Shown: piece after piece, positions 34,673-43,478 of the stretch
Layout: each line of letters opens with the position of its first letter
How positions within the stretch are numbered: position 1 is the stretch's first letter
Source of the DNA: Rhodopseudomonas pseudopalustris
GTDB taxonomy: Bacteria; Pseudomonadota; Alphaproteobacteria; Rhizobiales; Xanthobacteraceae
NCBI RefSeq assembly: GCF_900110435.1
Contig: NZ_FODT01000007.1
Span: 186,001-250,000, forward strand
Direction of reading: 5' to 3'
Length of the DNA stretch: 64,000 nucleotides
Made by a program: the position numbers and the translations under genes
The notes under the pieces: generated by a model
The model's input: only the letters and a program-made list of their open reading frames with translations
Told to the model about the DNA's origin: nothing
Database searches by the model: none

Positions 34673-36481
34673 TCAGCCCGCGCGGGTGGCCGATCGCACC
34701 AGATTGCTGACGTCGGAATAGACCTCGAGCACCGGGTTGATGAAGCGGTGCGCCTTGTTCTTCGACACGATGGTATCGTGCATCACCAGATGGTCGATGC
34801 CGGTGGTGAGGAAGCAGGCCATCGCGTCGCGCGGCGTCTCGACGATCGGCTCGCCCTTGATGTTGAACGAAGTGTTCACAAGCACCGGCACGCCGGTGAG
34901 GGCCTCGAACTCCTTCAGGATGTAATAGAGGTCCGGTGCGGTCTCTTCGTCCACCGTTTGCACACGCGCGGTGCCGTCGACGTGGACCACAGCGGGAATC
35001 TTGTCACGCCACGCCGCGGCCACCGGCTTCGCCATCAGCATGAATGGCGAGTCGCCTGTGCCTTCGAAAATCTCGTCGGCGCGTTCTTTCAGCACGATCG
35101 GCGCAAAGGGGCGGAACGGCTGGCGATGCTTCACACGACTGTTGAGAATGTCCTTCATCTCCGCCTTGCGCGGGTCGGCGAGCAAGCTGCGATGGCCGAG
35201 TGCGCGGGGGCCGAACTCGGAAGAGCCCTGGAACCACCCGATCACCTTCTGGTCTGCGAGCAGCTTGGCGGTTTCCTTGTAGACGCTGTTGCTGCGGATT
35301 ATGTTGATCTGCGGCTTGACGAAGAACCGCTTGGTCGCTGCCTCGACCTCGCCCTCGGTGTAGGCCCGGCCGATGAAGGCGTGCTTCATCTCGAATGAGC
35401 GCTGCTTCTGCTGGACTGCGAGATGGCCGTAGTAAGCACAGCCGATCGCGATACCGTCGTCGCCGGCGGCCGGCTGGATCCAGACGTTTTCGAAGCCGCT
35501 CTCGCGCGCGATCCGGCCGTTGGCGACGCAGTTCAGCGCCACGCCGCCTGCGATGCAGAGATTCTTCGCGCCGGTGGTCTCGCGCAGCCAGCGCGCCCGC
35601 TCCAGCAGAACGCGCTCGGTGTCGTCCTGGGCCTGCCAGGCGATGTCCTCCCAATGCCGCATCGACGGGTGGCTCTCCCACTTGCCGGGCGAGTCCATGA
35701 TGTAGGGCTGGTTCAATTCGGGCGTCCAATGCGGCACCGTCAGAACATTGTTCTCGATCTGCAGCATCGGTTTCACGGCGCCGGGGCGGCCGTAGGGCGC
35801 GAGACCCATCAGCTCGCCGCATTTGTTCCAGTCGCCGAATACATAGGTCGAGGCGCGGCTGTAATACGCGCCGAGCCCGGGCATGTTGTAGAACTCGTCG
35901 CTGAGGAAACCGCGCACCGGTTCCATCCAGATTTTCTTGAGGCACTCGAGCTTGCTGCCGCTGAACTTGTAGTAGCTCTCGGATTCGCGTGCGAGCGGGC
36001 TGGCTTCGTCGCCGGGAAAGCTCTCGTCGACGTCGGAGCGATAGCTGCCGACGCCATCGACGACCATCACCACGCCTTCATCGAATGGCGACACCGCGAA
36101 CGCGCTGTAGGCATGCGCGAGGTGATGCGAGATCGTCATCACCTTATTGGAATTGGTGCGGAACAGCGCATGGGTGCCGGCGTCGCCGCGCTCATATTCG
36201 GGCAGGAAGGCCGGCATGTCCTGATAGATCAGCCGGTCCTCCATTTCCTGCACCGGCAGGATGTAGCAATTGCGCACCACCAGATCGACATCGGCCATCG
36301 TGATGCCTTCGGCATTCAGGCAATAGTCGATGACCTCCTTGTAGAAGCCGCTGGCGTGCTTCTCGCGGGTAATGCGTTCCTTCGCGATACCGAAGGCGAT
36401 CTCGCCATCGCGCAACAGGACGGCGCTGACGTCGTGATCGTAGGTGTTGAGGCCGAGGATGTAGGTGTGTTGATTTGACAT
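34673..36481 (-). CDS. NodU/CmcH-family carbamoyltransferase
   Basis: 602 residues from ATG 36481 (MSNQHTYILGLNTYDHDVSA). The N-terminal domain has a Kae1-like fold with the metal-binding ISHHLAHAYSAF; the C-terminal domain contains KVIGWFQGSSEFGPRALGHRS split here as GWFQGSSEFGPRALG, plus LVNTSFNIKGEPIVETP. Family members transfer a carbamoyl group from carbamoyl phosphate to a sugar hydroxyl. Next to the O-antigen genes it probably carbamoylates an O-chain sugar; Nod-factor carbamoylation is the other family role but no nod genes are near. It has its own promoter region upstream. Confidence 0.92.
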   Translation of the reverse strand: MSNQHTYILGLNTYDHDVSAVLLRDGEIAFGIAKERITREKHASGFYKEVIDYCLNAEGITMADVDLVVRNCYILPVQEMEDRLIYQDMPAFLPEYERGDAGTHALFRTNSNKVMTISHHLAHAYSAFAVSPFDEGVVMVVDGVGSYRSDVDESFPGDEASPLARESESYYKFSGSKLECLKKIWMEPVRGFLSDEFYNMPGLGAYYSRASTYVFGDWNKCGELMGLAPYGRPGAVKPMLQIENNVLTVPHWTPELNQPYIMDSPGKWESHPSMRHWEDIAWQAQDDTERVLLERARWLRETTGAKNLCIAGGVALNCVANGRIARESGFENVWIQPAAGDDGIAIGCAYYGHLAVQQKQRSFEMKHAFIGRAYTEGEVEAATKRFFVKPQINIIRSNSVYKETAKLLADQKVIGWFQGSSEFGPRALGHRSLLADPRKAEMKDILNSRVKHRQPFRPFAPIVLKERADEIFEGTGDSPFMLMAKPVAAAWRDKIPAVVHVDGTARVQTVDEETAPDLYYILKEFEALTGVPVLVNTSFNIKGEPIVETPRDAMACFLTTGIDHLVMHDTIVSKNKAHRFINPVLEVYSDVSNLVRSATRAG

Positions 36482-36904
36482 TGACCACTTTTCTGAAGGC
36501 CCGGCGGCCGCGGATATCGCAACCGGCACTTTTTACCCTGAAGTCGATCCGCACGAGGCTGCGGTTCAGTGAATTTGCAGGATATCAGTATAGTGTGTCG
36601 CCTGCGCTTGAACACGACTTTGGATGCGATGCTCATTGCCTCTGCGGTCTTGCGTTTTGAACTTTGAAATGCCGCATTGCACAAGGAAACTTATCGCCGT
36701 TGAAACTGTTTCGCACGCGTATCGTTTGGTGTTTCAGTTTTCGACGCAACTTGACCCAAACCGGCGCTTGCTCTTAAGCTCATTTGTTGAGACGGCAAAG
36801 ATCGGTTTGAATCGACCGGCATTTTTGAACCTTCAGGACTTGCGTGCCCACCAATACGGGCGAAGTTCTGGTCAAATGCTCAAACGATCGGAGAAAGACG
36901 TAAG
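36482..36904. other. AT-rich divergent intergenic region
   Basis: About 420 bases between the carbamoyltransferase start and the RGG-peptide start. It is clearly AT-richer than its surroundings and must hold promoters for both genes. I see no repeat, RNA gene or additional coding sequence in it. Confidence 0.5.
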
Positions 36905-37198
36905 ATGGCTCAAAGTGTTTCGAAGGCCCGGAAAGGTTTGCTGGCGCGAGTGATCGCGGCTGCAGCGTTGACCGGCATTTATTGCCTCAGCCTGGTGGGC
37001 ACCTCGGCGGTGTTCCTCACAGCCTCTACCACCAAGGCGGACGCCCAGCGTGGCCGCGGGCGTGGCGGCGGACGCGGGCGAGGCGGCGGTTTTTATCGCG
37101 GCGGACGTGGGCGTGGGTACTATCGTGGTCGTGGGCGCGGCTACTATGGCGGCGGCTGCGTGTTCAATCCGGTCTACGGCCGGGTGGTCTGCTACTAA
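36905..37198 (+). CDS. Exported RGG/glycine-tyrosine-rich small protein
   Basis: 97 residues from ATG 36905, with GGAG about 11 bases upstream. Residues 1-12 are basic, 13-41 hydrophobic, and TKADA-Q near 43-48 looks like a signal peptidase site. The mature part is almost entirely RGRG, RGGG, GFYRGG and GYYRG repeats, ending with CVFNPVYGRVVCY whose two cysteines could form a disulphide. It is strongly basic and probably periplasmic or surface-exposed, perhaps binding polyanions such as LPS or nucleic acid. Function unknown. A strong terminator follows. Confidence 0.8.
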   Translation: MAQSVSKARKGLLARVIAAAALTGIYCLSLVGTSAVFLTASTTKADAQRGRGRGGGRGRGGGFYRGGRGRGYYRGRGRGYYGGGCVFNPVYGRVVCY

Positions 37199-37240
37199 CG
37201 CACCGCTCCGGGCGGTGACGCCGGAAGCTCTAACGAATCG

Positions 37241-37273
37241 AAAAGGTGCATCGGCAAGCCGGTGCACCTTTTT
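37241..37273 (+). terminator. Strong rho-independent terminator
   Basis: A 15-bp stem (37241-37255 with 37258-37272, one G-U pair) with a two-base loop, AAAA on the left and TTTTT on the right, 43 bases after the RGG-peptide stop. Confidence 0.93.
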
Positions 37274-37296
37274 CTTGTCGACTACGTTGTCGTTTC

Positions 37297-37318
37297 TTGT
37301 CGACGACGTCGTCGACAA
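37297..37318. promoter_or_regulatory. 22-bp perfect palindrome upstream of the CoxL-like gene
   Basis: TTGTCGACGAC followed by its exact complement GTCGTCGACAA. A partial copy of the arm, CTTGTCGACTACG, precedes it at 37274-37286. It lies about 150 bases before the CoxL start and could be the operator of an unidentified dimeric regulator. Confidence 0.5.
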
Positions 37319-37465
37319 CAGCTGTCATGTCGCCTTGCTGCCGCACCGCGGCCTTTCCGAGATTCGGTTCGTTTTGCGGCTGCTGGAAGCAGTGATCGAG
37401 CGACGTTGTTTGCGCGGAACGCCGATCCGCTGCATGATGGCGGAAAGAACCAGAGAGGGTGATCG

Positions 37466-39772
37466 ATGGCTCCCACAAAGTTCGGCGTCGGCCAGAGCGT
37501 CCTGCGCAAGGAGGATGACCCCCTTATCCGCGGCAAGGGACGCTATACCGACGATTATGCGCCGCAATCCTCGGCGCACGCGCTGGTGCTGCGCTCGCCG
37601 CACGCGCACGCCAAATTCACGCTCGACGCGACGGCCGCGCGAAATCTGCGTGGGGTGCTCGCGATTTTGACGGCGGCCGACGTCCAGGATCTCGGTGGGC
37701 TGCCGTGCCTGTTCAACCTGCCGGACACTCCGTTCAAGGGCCCTGACTACGCGGTCCTCGCCAGCGGCGAGGTGCGGCATGTCGGCGATGCGGTAGCATT
37801 TGTGGTGGCGGACACGCTGGCGACGGCGCGCGACGCGCTGGAAGCGATCGTGGTGGAGTGGACGCCGCTACCGGCCGCGATCGGCGCGGCCGAGGCAGTC
37901 AAGCCGGGTGCGCCTCAGGTCTGGCCGGAATTCGCCGGCAACGTGCTGTTCGATACAGCGATCGGCGACAAGAGCGCCGCTGACGCGGCCTTCGCGAAGG
38001 CGCATGCGGTCGCCGAGATCAAAATCGTCAATCCGCGCATCGTCACCAACTACATGGAAACCCGCGCCGCGGTCTGCGAATACGACGCCAAGAAGGATCA
38101 TCTGACCCTCACGGTCGGCAGCCAGGGCAGCCATCGCCTGCGCGATATCCTGTGCCAGAACGTGCTCAAGATCCCGGTCGAGAAGATGCGGGTGATCTGC
38201 CCTGATGTCGGCGGCGGCTTCGGCACCAAGCTTTTCCCGTATCGCGAATATGCGCTGCTCGCGGTGGCGGCGAAGAAGCTTGGCAAGACCATCCGATGGA
38301 CCGCCGATCGCTCCGATCATTTCGTCGGCGACTCCCAGGGCCGCGACAACATCACGACGGCGCGGATGGCGCTTGCCGAGGATGGCAAGTTTCTCGGCAT
38401 GGACGTCGATCTGATCGGCGATCTCGGCGCCTATCTGTCGACCTTCGGGCCGTACATCCCCTATGGCGGCGCTGGTATGCTGCCGGGTCTCTACGACATT
38501 CAGGCGTTTCACTGTCGCATTCGCACGGTGTTCACCCACACCGTGCCGGTCGATGCCTATCGCGGCGCGGGGCGGCCGGAGGCCGCCTATGTCATCGAGC
38601 GCCTGGTCGATGCCTGCGCGCGCAAGCTTGGGATTTCGCCGGATGCGATCCGGCGCAAGAACTTCATCGCGCCGCGCGCGATGCCCTACAAGACCGCGAC
38701 CGGCAAGGTCTACGACTCCGGCGATTTCAACGCCCATCTGAAGCGGGCGATGGAGATCGGCGAGTGGAAGGAATTCCCGAAACGCGCCAAGGCGGCCAAG
38801 AAGCTGGGCCTGGTGCGCGGTATCGGGCTCGGCTGCTATGTCGAGGTCTGCGGCACGATGGGCGAGGAGACCGCCAAGGTTGTGCTCGATCCCGATGGCG
38901 ACATCACCGTGCTGATCGGCAGCCAGTCGAGCGGGCAGGGCCACCAGACTGCCTACGCGCAGATCGTCGCCGAACAGTTCGGCGTGCCGCAGGAGCGCGT
39001 CCGCGTTGTTCAAGGCGACACCGACAGGATTGCGACCGGGCTCGGCACCGGCGGCTCGGCATCGATCCCCTCCGGTGGCGTCAGCGTGCAGCGCGCGACT
39101 CACCAGCTCGGTGAGCAGTTGCGCGAGACCGCCGCCGATGCTCTGGAAACCAGCGCCGCCGACCTGGAGATCAGCGACGGTATCATCCGCATCGCCGGCA
39201 CCGACCGGTCGATCTCCTTCGCCGATCTCGCCAAGCGCCCCGGCGTCGACCCGTCGAAACTCAACGCCAGCGCGACCTTCTCCAGCGCCGACGGCACTTT
39301 CCCGAACGGCACCCATCTGGTCGAGATCGAGCTCGATCCCGCGACCGGTAAGATCGCGATCGTCAACTACGTCATCGTCGACGATTTCGGCGTGACGTTG
39401 AACCCGCTGTTGCTCGCGGGACAGGTCCATGGCGGCACCATCCAGGGGATCGGCCAGGCGCTGATGGAGCGGGCGGTGTATGATCCCGACGACGGCCAGC
39501 TCGTCACCGGCACCTTCATGGATTACGCATTGCCGCGCGCAGAAGATGCCGCGCCGATTATCTTCGAGACTCACAACGTGCCGTGCACGACCAATCCGAT
39601 GGGCGTGAAGGGCGCGGGCGAGGCGGGCGCGATCGGCTCGTGCCCGGCGGTGGTCAATGCGATCGTCGATGCGCTGTGGCGCGAGTACAAGATCGATCAC
39701 ATCGACATGCCGGCGACGCCTGAACGCGTCTGGATGGCCATCCGCGAACACGAGCGCCAGCATCGGTTGTGA
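37466..39772 (+). CDS. Form II CoxL-type molybdenum hydroxylase large subunit
   Basis: 768 residues of the xanthine oxidase / aerobic CO dehydrogenase family. It begins FGVGQSVLRKEDDPLIRGKG. The active-site loop reads AYRGAGRPEAAY (about 362-373), the form II motif, not the AYRCSFR of true CO dehydrogenases. PDVGGGFGTK precedes it and the catalytic glutamate is in GVKGAGEAGAIGS near 718. It should hydroxylate an unknown heterocycle or aldehyde at a molybdopterin cofactor. The iron-sulphur and FAD subunits that normally accompany it are absent nearby; instead two c-type cytochrome genes follow and could accept its electrons, though it lacks a signal peptide. Substrate unknown. Confidence 0.88.
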   Translation: MAPTKFGVGQSVLRKEDDPLIRGKGRYTDDYAPQSSAHALVLRSPHAHAKFTLDATAARNLRGVLAILTAADVQDLGGLPCLFNLPDTPFKGPDYAVLASGEVRHVGDAVAFVVADTLATARDALEAIVVEWTPLPAAIGAAEAVKPGAPQVWPEFAGNVLFDTAIGDKSAADAAFAKAHAVAEIKIVNPRIVTNYMETRAAVCEYDAKKDHLTLTVGSQGSHRLRDILCQNVLKIPVEKMRVICPDVGGGFGTKLFPYREYALLAVAAKKLGKTIRWTADRSDHFVGDSQGRDNITTARMALAEDGKFLGMDVDLIGDLGAYLSTFGPYIPYGGAGMLPGLYDIQAFHCRIRTVFTHTVPVDAYRGAGRPEAAYVIERLVDACARKLGISPDAIRRKNFIAPRAMPYKTATGKVYDSGDFNAHLKRAMEIGEWKEFPKRAKAAKKLGLVRGIGLGCYVEVCGTMGEETAKVVLDPDGDITVLIGSQSSGQGHQTAYAQIVAEQFGVPQERVRVVQGDTDRIATGLGTGGSASIPSGGVSVQRATHQLGEQLRETAADALETSAADLEISDGIIRIAGTDRSISFADLAKRPGVDPSKLNASATFSSADGTFPNGTHLVEIELDPATGKIAIVNYVIVDDFGVTLNPLLLAGQVHGGTIQGIGQALMERAVYDPDDGQLVTGTFMDYALPRAEDAAPIIFETHNVPCTTNPMGVKGAGEAGAIGSCPAVVNAIVDALWREYKIDHIDMPATPERVWMAIREHERQHRL

Positions 39773-39975
39773 GTCGTTGACGATTACGTGATCGGCCGCG
39801 TCTCGCGGTACGATCATGCGCTAATTCTGCACGGTGCGATGAGACACCGCACCCGTAACGTCTTCGTCATATGCGCGATATGGAATAGTCCGATTGGATC
39901 GGGGTTTCCATGGTGCGGTTCGGGGCAGGCTGCCGAACCGCGCTTCGTTCGAATTGAGCCAGTGGGAGATGATTG

Positions 39976-40425
39976 ATGTTGCGAACATTTGTAGTAGCCG
40001 GAGCCTTGTTGCTGAGCGTGAGCGCGGTGGTCGCGCAGCAGGATATCGTCGACAAAACCCAGAAGCTGATGAAAGACAACGGTCGCAACGCCATGCTGCT
40101 GGGCGCGATGGCGAAGGGCGACAAGCCTTACGATCAGGCCGCGGTCGATGCGGCGCTGAAGCAGTTCGACGAAACCGCGAAGGAGCTGCCGAAGCTGTTT
40201 CCGGCCAGCGTCAAGGGCCTGAAGGCGTTCGACAGCAAATACAGTTCGTCGCCGAAGATCTGGGACGAGCGCGCCAAGTTTGATGCCGAGATCGCGGATT
40301 TTGCCAAGGCCGTAAACGCAGCGCAGGGCAAGATCAAGGATGTCGACACGCTGAAAGCGTCATTCCAGCCGATCGGCAAGCAGTGCGGCAGCTGCCACGA
40401 AACCTTCCGTCTGAAGGACGGTTAG
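39976..40425 (+). CDS. Class II cytochrome c (c556/c' type)
   Basis: 149 residues from ATG 39976, behind GGGAGA. Residues 1-21 form a signal peptide with VVAQ at the cleavage point. The rest is predicted helical and ends with the haem motif C137-GS-C140-H141, the C-terminal position typical of four-helix-bundle cytochromes c'/c556. Methionines at 32 and 40 could provide the sixth ligand (c556). It is a periplasmic electron carrier lying between the CoxL-type hydroxylase and a dihaem cytochrome in the same direction. Confidence 0.9.
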   Translation: MLRTFVVAGALLLSVSAVVAQQDIVDKTQKLMKDNGRNAMLLGAMAKGDKPYDQAAVDAALKQFDETAKELPKLFPASVKGLKAFDSKYSSSPKIWDERAKFDAEIADFAKAVNAAQGKIKDVDTLKASFQPIGKQCGSCHETFRLKDG

Positions 40426-40535
40426 TCTCCGCAGGAAAGGCGGGCGCCGCACGCGTCCGCCTTTGACCTGTGCGCTGGGATCTGCCCCGAGAAGGCGGAT
40501 TCGACGGGTGTTGCCTTCGCCAGTGAGGAGCGGCA

Positions 40536-41456
40536 GTGGCTCGAAGATTTGGTTTGGCGATCGTCGTGATCGCGTTCATCGTCGGCGGCGGGTTATGGGT
40601 CCTCACCACGCCGGCAACGATCGCCGCCAGTGCGCTGCCCTCGCGGACGCCCGACCTCGCCAATGGCAAGATCGCATTCGATGCAGGCGGCTGCGCCTCC
40701 TGCCACGCCACCCCAAATCAGAATGACCGCACCAGGCTCGGCGGCGGGTTGGCGATGCCGTCGCCGTTCGGCACGTTCCACGTGCCCAACATCTCGCCCG
40801 ATCCGAACGACGGCATCGGCAAATGGAGCGAAGCGGATTTCGTCAGTGCGGTGATCAAGGGCACGTCGCCCGACGGCGCGCATCTGTATCCGGCGTTTCC
40901 TTATCCATCCTATGCGCATGCCCGGCTGGACGACGTCCGCGATCTGTTCGGCTACATCAAGACACTGCCGGCGGTGGCCGGGCAGGCGGCTCCGCACGAA
41001 CTGCCGTTTCCGTTTAGCATTCGCCGCGCTGTCGGAGTTTGGAAGTTGCTGTTCTTGGACGACAAGACCTTCGCGCCGGACCCGACACAGACCGCGCAAT
41101 GGAATCGCGGCGCCTATCTGGTCAACGGCTTCGGCCATTGCGCCGAATGCCATAGCCCCCGCAATGCCCTCGGCGGCATCGTGGCATCGCAGCGTTTCGC
41201 CGGCGGGCCTGATCCGGAAGGCAAGGGCTGGGTGCCGAATATCACCTCGAAGGGCCTGAAAGACTGGAGCGAGAAGGATATCGCCTATTTCCTCGAGACC
41301 GGTCAGACGCCCGAGGGCGACAGCGCCGGCGGCTCGATGGCCCGCGTGATCCGCAACACCTCGCAAATGAGCGCCGAGGATCGCAACGCGATGGCCGCCT
41401 ATGTGAAGTCGCTGCCGCCGGTCGACGGGCCGTCGCGCCCGCCGCGCAAGAATTGA
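40536..41456 (+). CDS. Membrane-anchored dihaem cytochrome c
   Basis: 306 residues. One N-terminal membrane helix (6-23) is followed by two cytochrome c domains with haem motifs C53-AS-C56-H57 and C202-AE-C205-H206. GKIAFDAGGCASCH and GAYLVNGFGHCAECHSPRN match cytochrome subunits that receive electrons from periplasmic alcohol or heterocycle dehydrogenases. It is likely to pass electrons from a dehydrogenase, perhaps the upstream molybdenum enzyme, to the respiratory chain. It begins about 110 bases after the class II cytochrome. Confidence 0.9.
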   Translation: MARRFGLAIVVIAFIVGGGLWVLTTPATIAASALPSRTPDLANGKIAFDAGGCASCHATPNQNDRTRLGGGLAMPSPFGTFHVPNISPDPNDGIGKWSEADFVSAVIKGTSPDGAHLYPAFPYPSYAHARLDDVRDLFGYIKTLPAVAGQAAPHELPFPFSIRRAVGVWKLLFLDDKTFAPDPTQTAQWNRGAYLVNGFGHCAECHSPRNALGGIVASQRFAGGPDPEGKGWVPNITSKGLKDWSEKDIAYFLETGQTPEGDSAGGSMARVIRNTSQMSAEDRNAMAAYVKSLPPVDGPSRPPRKN

Positions 41457-41478
41457 GACCCGGAACGGAGGCCGGGCG

Positions 41479-41724
41479 CTATTTCGGCCCGAACGCCTTG
41501 AAGGTGATGATGGTGTGGGTGTCCTTGATGCCTGGGATCACCTGCACCTTCTCGTTGACGAAGTGGCCTATGTCGGTGGCGCGGTCGACGTAGAATTTCA
41601 CCAGCAGATCGTAGTCGCCCGCGGTCGAATAGATCTCCGACGCGATCTCGGCCTCGGCGATCGCATTGGCCACGGCATAGGACTTGCCGAGCTCGCATTT
41701 GAATTGAACGAAAAAGGGGACCAT
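41479..41724 (-). CDS. Stand-alone Lrp/AsnC ligand-binding domain protein
   Basis: 81 residues from ATG 41724. The sequence FVQFKCELGKSYAVANAIAE, SEIYSTAGDYDLLVKFY and IPGIKDTHTIITFKAF is the RAM (ligand-binding) half of Lrp/AsnC regulators, without the helix-turn-helix domain. Such stand-alone domains form multimers and may sense amino acids or associate with full-length family members. It is convergent with the dihaem cytochrome gene and divergent from thiD, 149 bases away. Confidence 0.9.
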   Translation of the reverse strand: MVPFFVQFKCELGKSYAVANAIAEAEIASEIYSTAGDYDLLVKFYVDRATDIGHFVNEKVQVIPGIKDTHTIITFKAFGPK

Positions 41725-41873
41725 CGCTTGTCTCTCCGGGTCTTGCTTTGGCCCCATCAAGCCCAAAACCACCTGGCGTGGCAAGCTTGCGGCGACCTTG
41801 GCGGCACGCTACCACCGGTCCGAAAGCATGGGTTCGGCGCCGGCCGGCCTCAGATGACGACGACGAGCATGAC

Positions 41874-42674
41874 ATGGCTATTCCGATCGCGCTGACGATC
41901 GCCGGGTCCGATTCCAGCGGTGGCGCAGGGATCCAGGCCGACCTCAAATCGTTTGCCGCCAACGGCGTCTACGGCGCCTCGGTGATCACGGCGCTGACCG
42001 CGCAGAACACACTCGGCGTGAGCGCGATCCATTCGGTGCCGGCTGAGTTCGTCACCGCGCAGATCGATTCGGTGTTCAGCGATCTCGCGGTCGCCGCCGT
42101 CAAGATCGGGATGGTCTCGCAGCGGCCGGTGATCGAAGCCATCGTCGCCGGCCTCGACCGCTGGTCAGCCGCCAACGTCGTGCTCGACCCGGTGATGGTC
42201 GCGACCTCCGGCGATCGCCTGATCGCCGACGATTGCGTGGAAGCGCTGCGAACCATGCTGATCCCCCGCGCGCGGATCATCACTCCGAACCTGCCCGAGG
42301 CGGCCGCGCTGCTGGACGAAGCGGTGGCGACCGATCAGGCGGCGATCGAAAGCCAGGGCCGTCGGCTGCTGGCGCTCGGCTGCGGTGCAGTGGTGATCAA
42401 GGGCGGCCACGGCCACGGGCCGACGAGCACCGACTATTTGTTCAGCGAAGCCGGCACTTTGGTGCTGGTGGCGCCGCGGATCGACACCCGAAACACCCAC
42501 GGCACCGGATGCTCGCTGTCCTCAGCGATCGCCGCGCAACTCGCCAAGGGCGAGGAACTGGCGACGGCGATCGGTCACGCCAAGGCTTGGGTCAGCGAGG
42601 CCATCGCCGCCGCCGACCGCCTCGAAGTCGGCAAAGGCCACGGCCCGATTCATCATTTCCACGCCTTCGACTAA
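41874..42674 (+). CDS. thiD: Hydroxymethylpyrimidine / phosphomethylpyrimidine kinase
   Basis: 266 residues from ATG 41874. It phosphorylates HMP and HMP-phosphate in thiamine synthesis or salvage. PIALTIAGSDSSGGAGIQAD is the classic ThiD start, VLDPVMVATSGDRL the substrate region and NTHGTGCSLSSAIAAQLA the anion-hole motif. Length is normal. It stands apart from other thi genes; no TPP riboswitch was recognised upstream, so it may serve salvage. Confidence 0.95.
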   Translation: MAIPIALTIAGSDSSGGAGIQADLKSFAANGVYGASVITALTAQNTLGVSAIHSVPAEFVTAQIDSVFSDLAVAAVKIGMVSQRPVIEAIVAGLDRWSAANVVLDPVMVATSGDRLIADDCVEALRTMLIPRARIITPNLPEAAALLDEAVATDQAAIESQGRRLLALGCGAVVIKGGHGHGPTSTDYLFSEAGTLVLVAPRIDTRNTHGTGCSLSSAIAAQLAKGEELATAIGHAKAWVSEAIAAADRLEVGKGHGPIHHFHAFD

Positions 42675-42738
42675 GGCCGGAGGGACTGCGGGACGGGTTG
42701 TCGCAGCACCGTCGCACTCCGCTGCTAATCGGAAATCA

Positions 42739-43425
42739 ATGATGATTTCCAGATTCGCGACGGACCCGATGACCCCCGACCTCGACAAATCCCTGGTTGA
42801 AACCGCCTACGCTCGCTGGGCGCCGATCTACGACGCAGTGTGCGGGCCGGTGATGGTCAAGGGGCGTCGCGCCGCGGCCGCCGAAGCGCGGGCGCAGGGC
42901 GGCAGGATCCTCGAAGTCGGCGTCGGAACCGGGCTTTCGTTCGATGATTACGATGCCTCGACGGAGATCATAGGTATCGACCTCAGCGCGCCGATGCTCG
43001 AGAAAGCCCGCGCCAAGATGTTGTCCGGCCGCTATCCGTGGGTGAAGGACGTACGCCAGATGGATGCGCACCACATGGACTTCGCCGACGCGAGTTTCGA
43101 CTGCGTAGTGGCGCAGTTCGTGATCACGCTGGTCGCCAATCCCGAGCGCGTGCTGTCGGAGTGCCACCGCGTAGTGAAGCCCGGCGGTCGCATCATCCTG
43201 GTCAATCATCTTTACTCGGAAGTCGGCGTCGCCGCCGCAGTCGAGCGCTGGGCGGCGCAGAAGACGCGCGGACTGGGTCTGCGCCCTGAATTTCCGTTTG
43301 CGCGATTGCAGGCCTGGGCGCAGGCGAACAGCGACGCAATTCTGATCGAGCGGCGCAAGATCAAGCCGTTCGGCATCTACACGCTGGTGTGTTTCGAGCG
43401 AGCCGGCCCACCGCTGGCGGCGTGA
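42739..43425 (+). CDS. pmtA: Phosphatidylethanolamine N-methyltransferase, PmtA type
   Basis: 228 residues; ATG 42769 (MTPDLDKS) is an alternative start. The N-terminal YARWAPIYDAVCGPVMVKGRRAA and ILEVGVGTGLSFDDYDA (SAM motif I) match rhizobial-type PmtA, and IGIDLSAPMLEKARAKM is motif II. It methylates phosphatidylethanolamine, usually three times, to make phosphatidylcholine at the inner membrane. The two following genes encode a PlcP-like phosphoesterase and a family 4 glycosyltransferase, together resembling a lipid-remodelling set. The exact number of methyl transfers cannot be told from sequence. Confidence 0.85.
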   Translation: MMISRFATDPMTPDLDKSLVETAYARWAPIYDAVCGPVMVKGRRAAAAEARAQGGRILEVGVGTGLSFDDYDASTEIIGIDLSAPMLEKARAKMLSGRYPWVKDVRQMDAHHMDFADASFDCVVAQFVITLVANPERVLSECHRVVKPGGRIILVNHLYSEVGVAAAVERWAAQKTRGLGLRPEFPFARLQAWAQANSDAILIERRKIKPFGIYTLVCFERAGPPLAA

Positions 43426-43478
43426 AGCCACCGCATTGTCATTCGCTGCCGTGGCAGCCTGGCATGGGACATAGACCG

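Noticed and set aside
37868-39817. 649-residue open frame antisense to the CoxL-like gene
   Set aside because: High GC produces long stop-free antisense frames; composition rich in Arg, Asp and His and absence of any domain mark it as a shadow.
43426-43478. PhoB box before the PlcP-like gene
   Set aside because: Only one half-site (TTGTCAT) fits; no second half-site occurs at the required 11-base spacing, so it is not listed as a feature.
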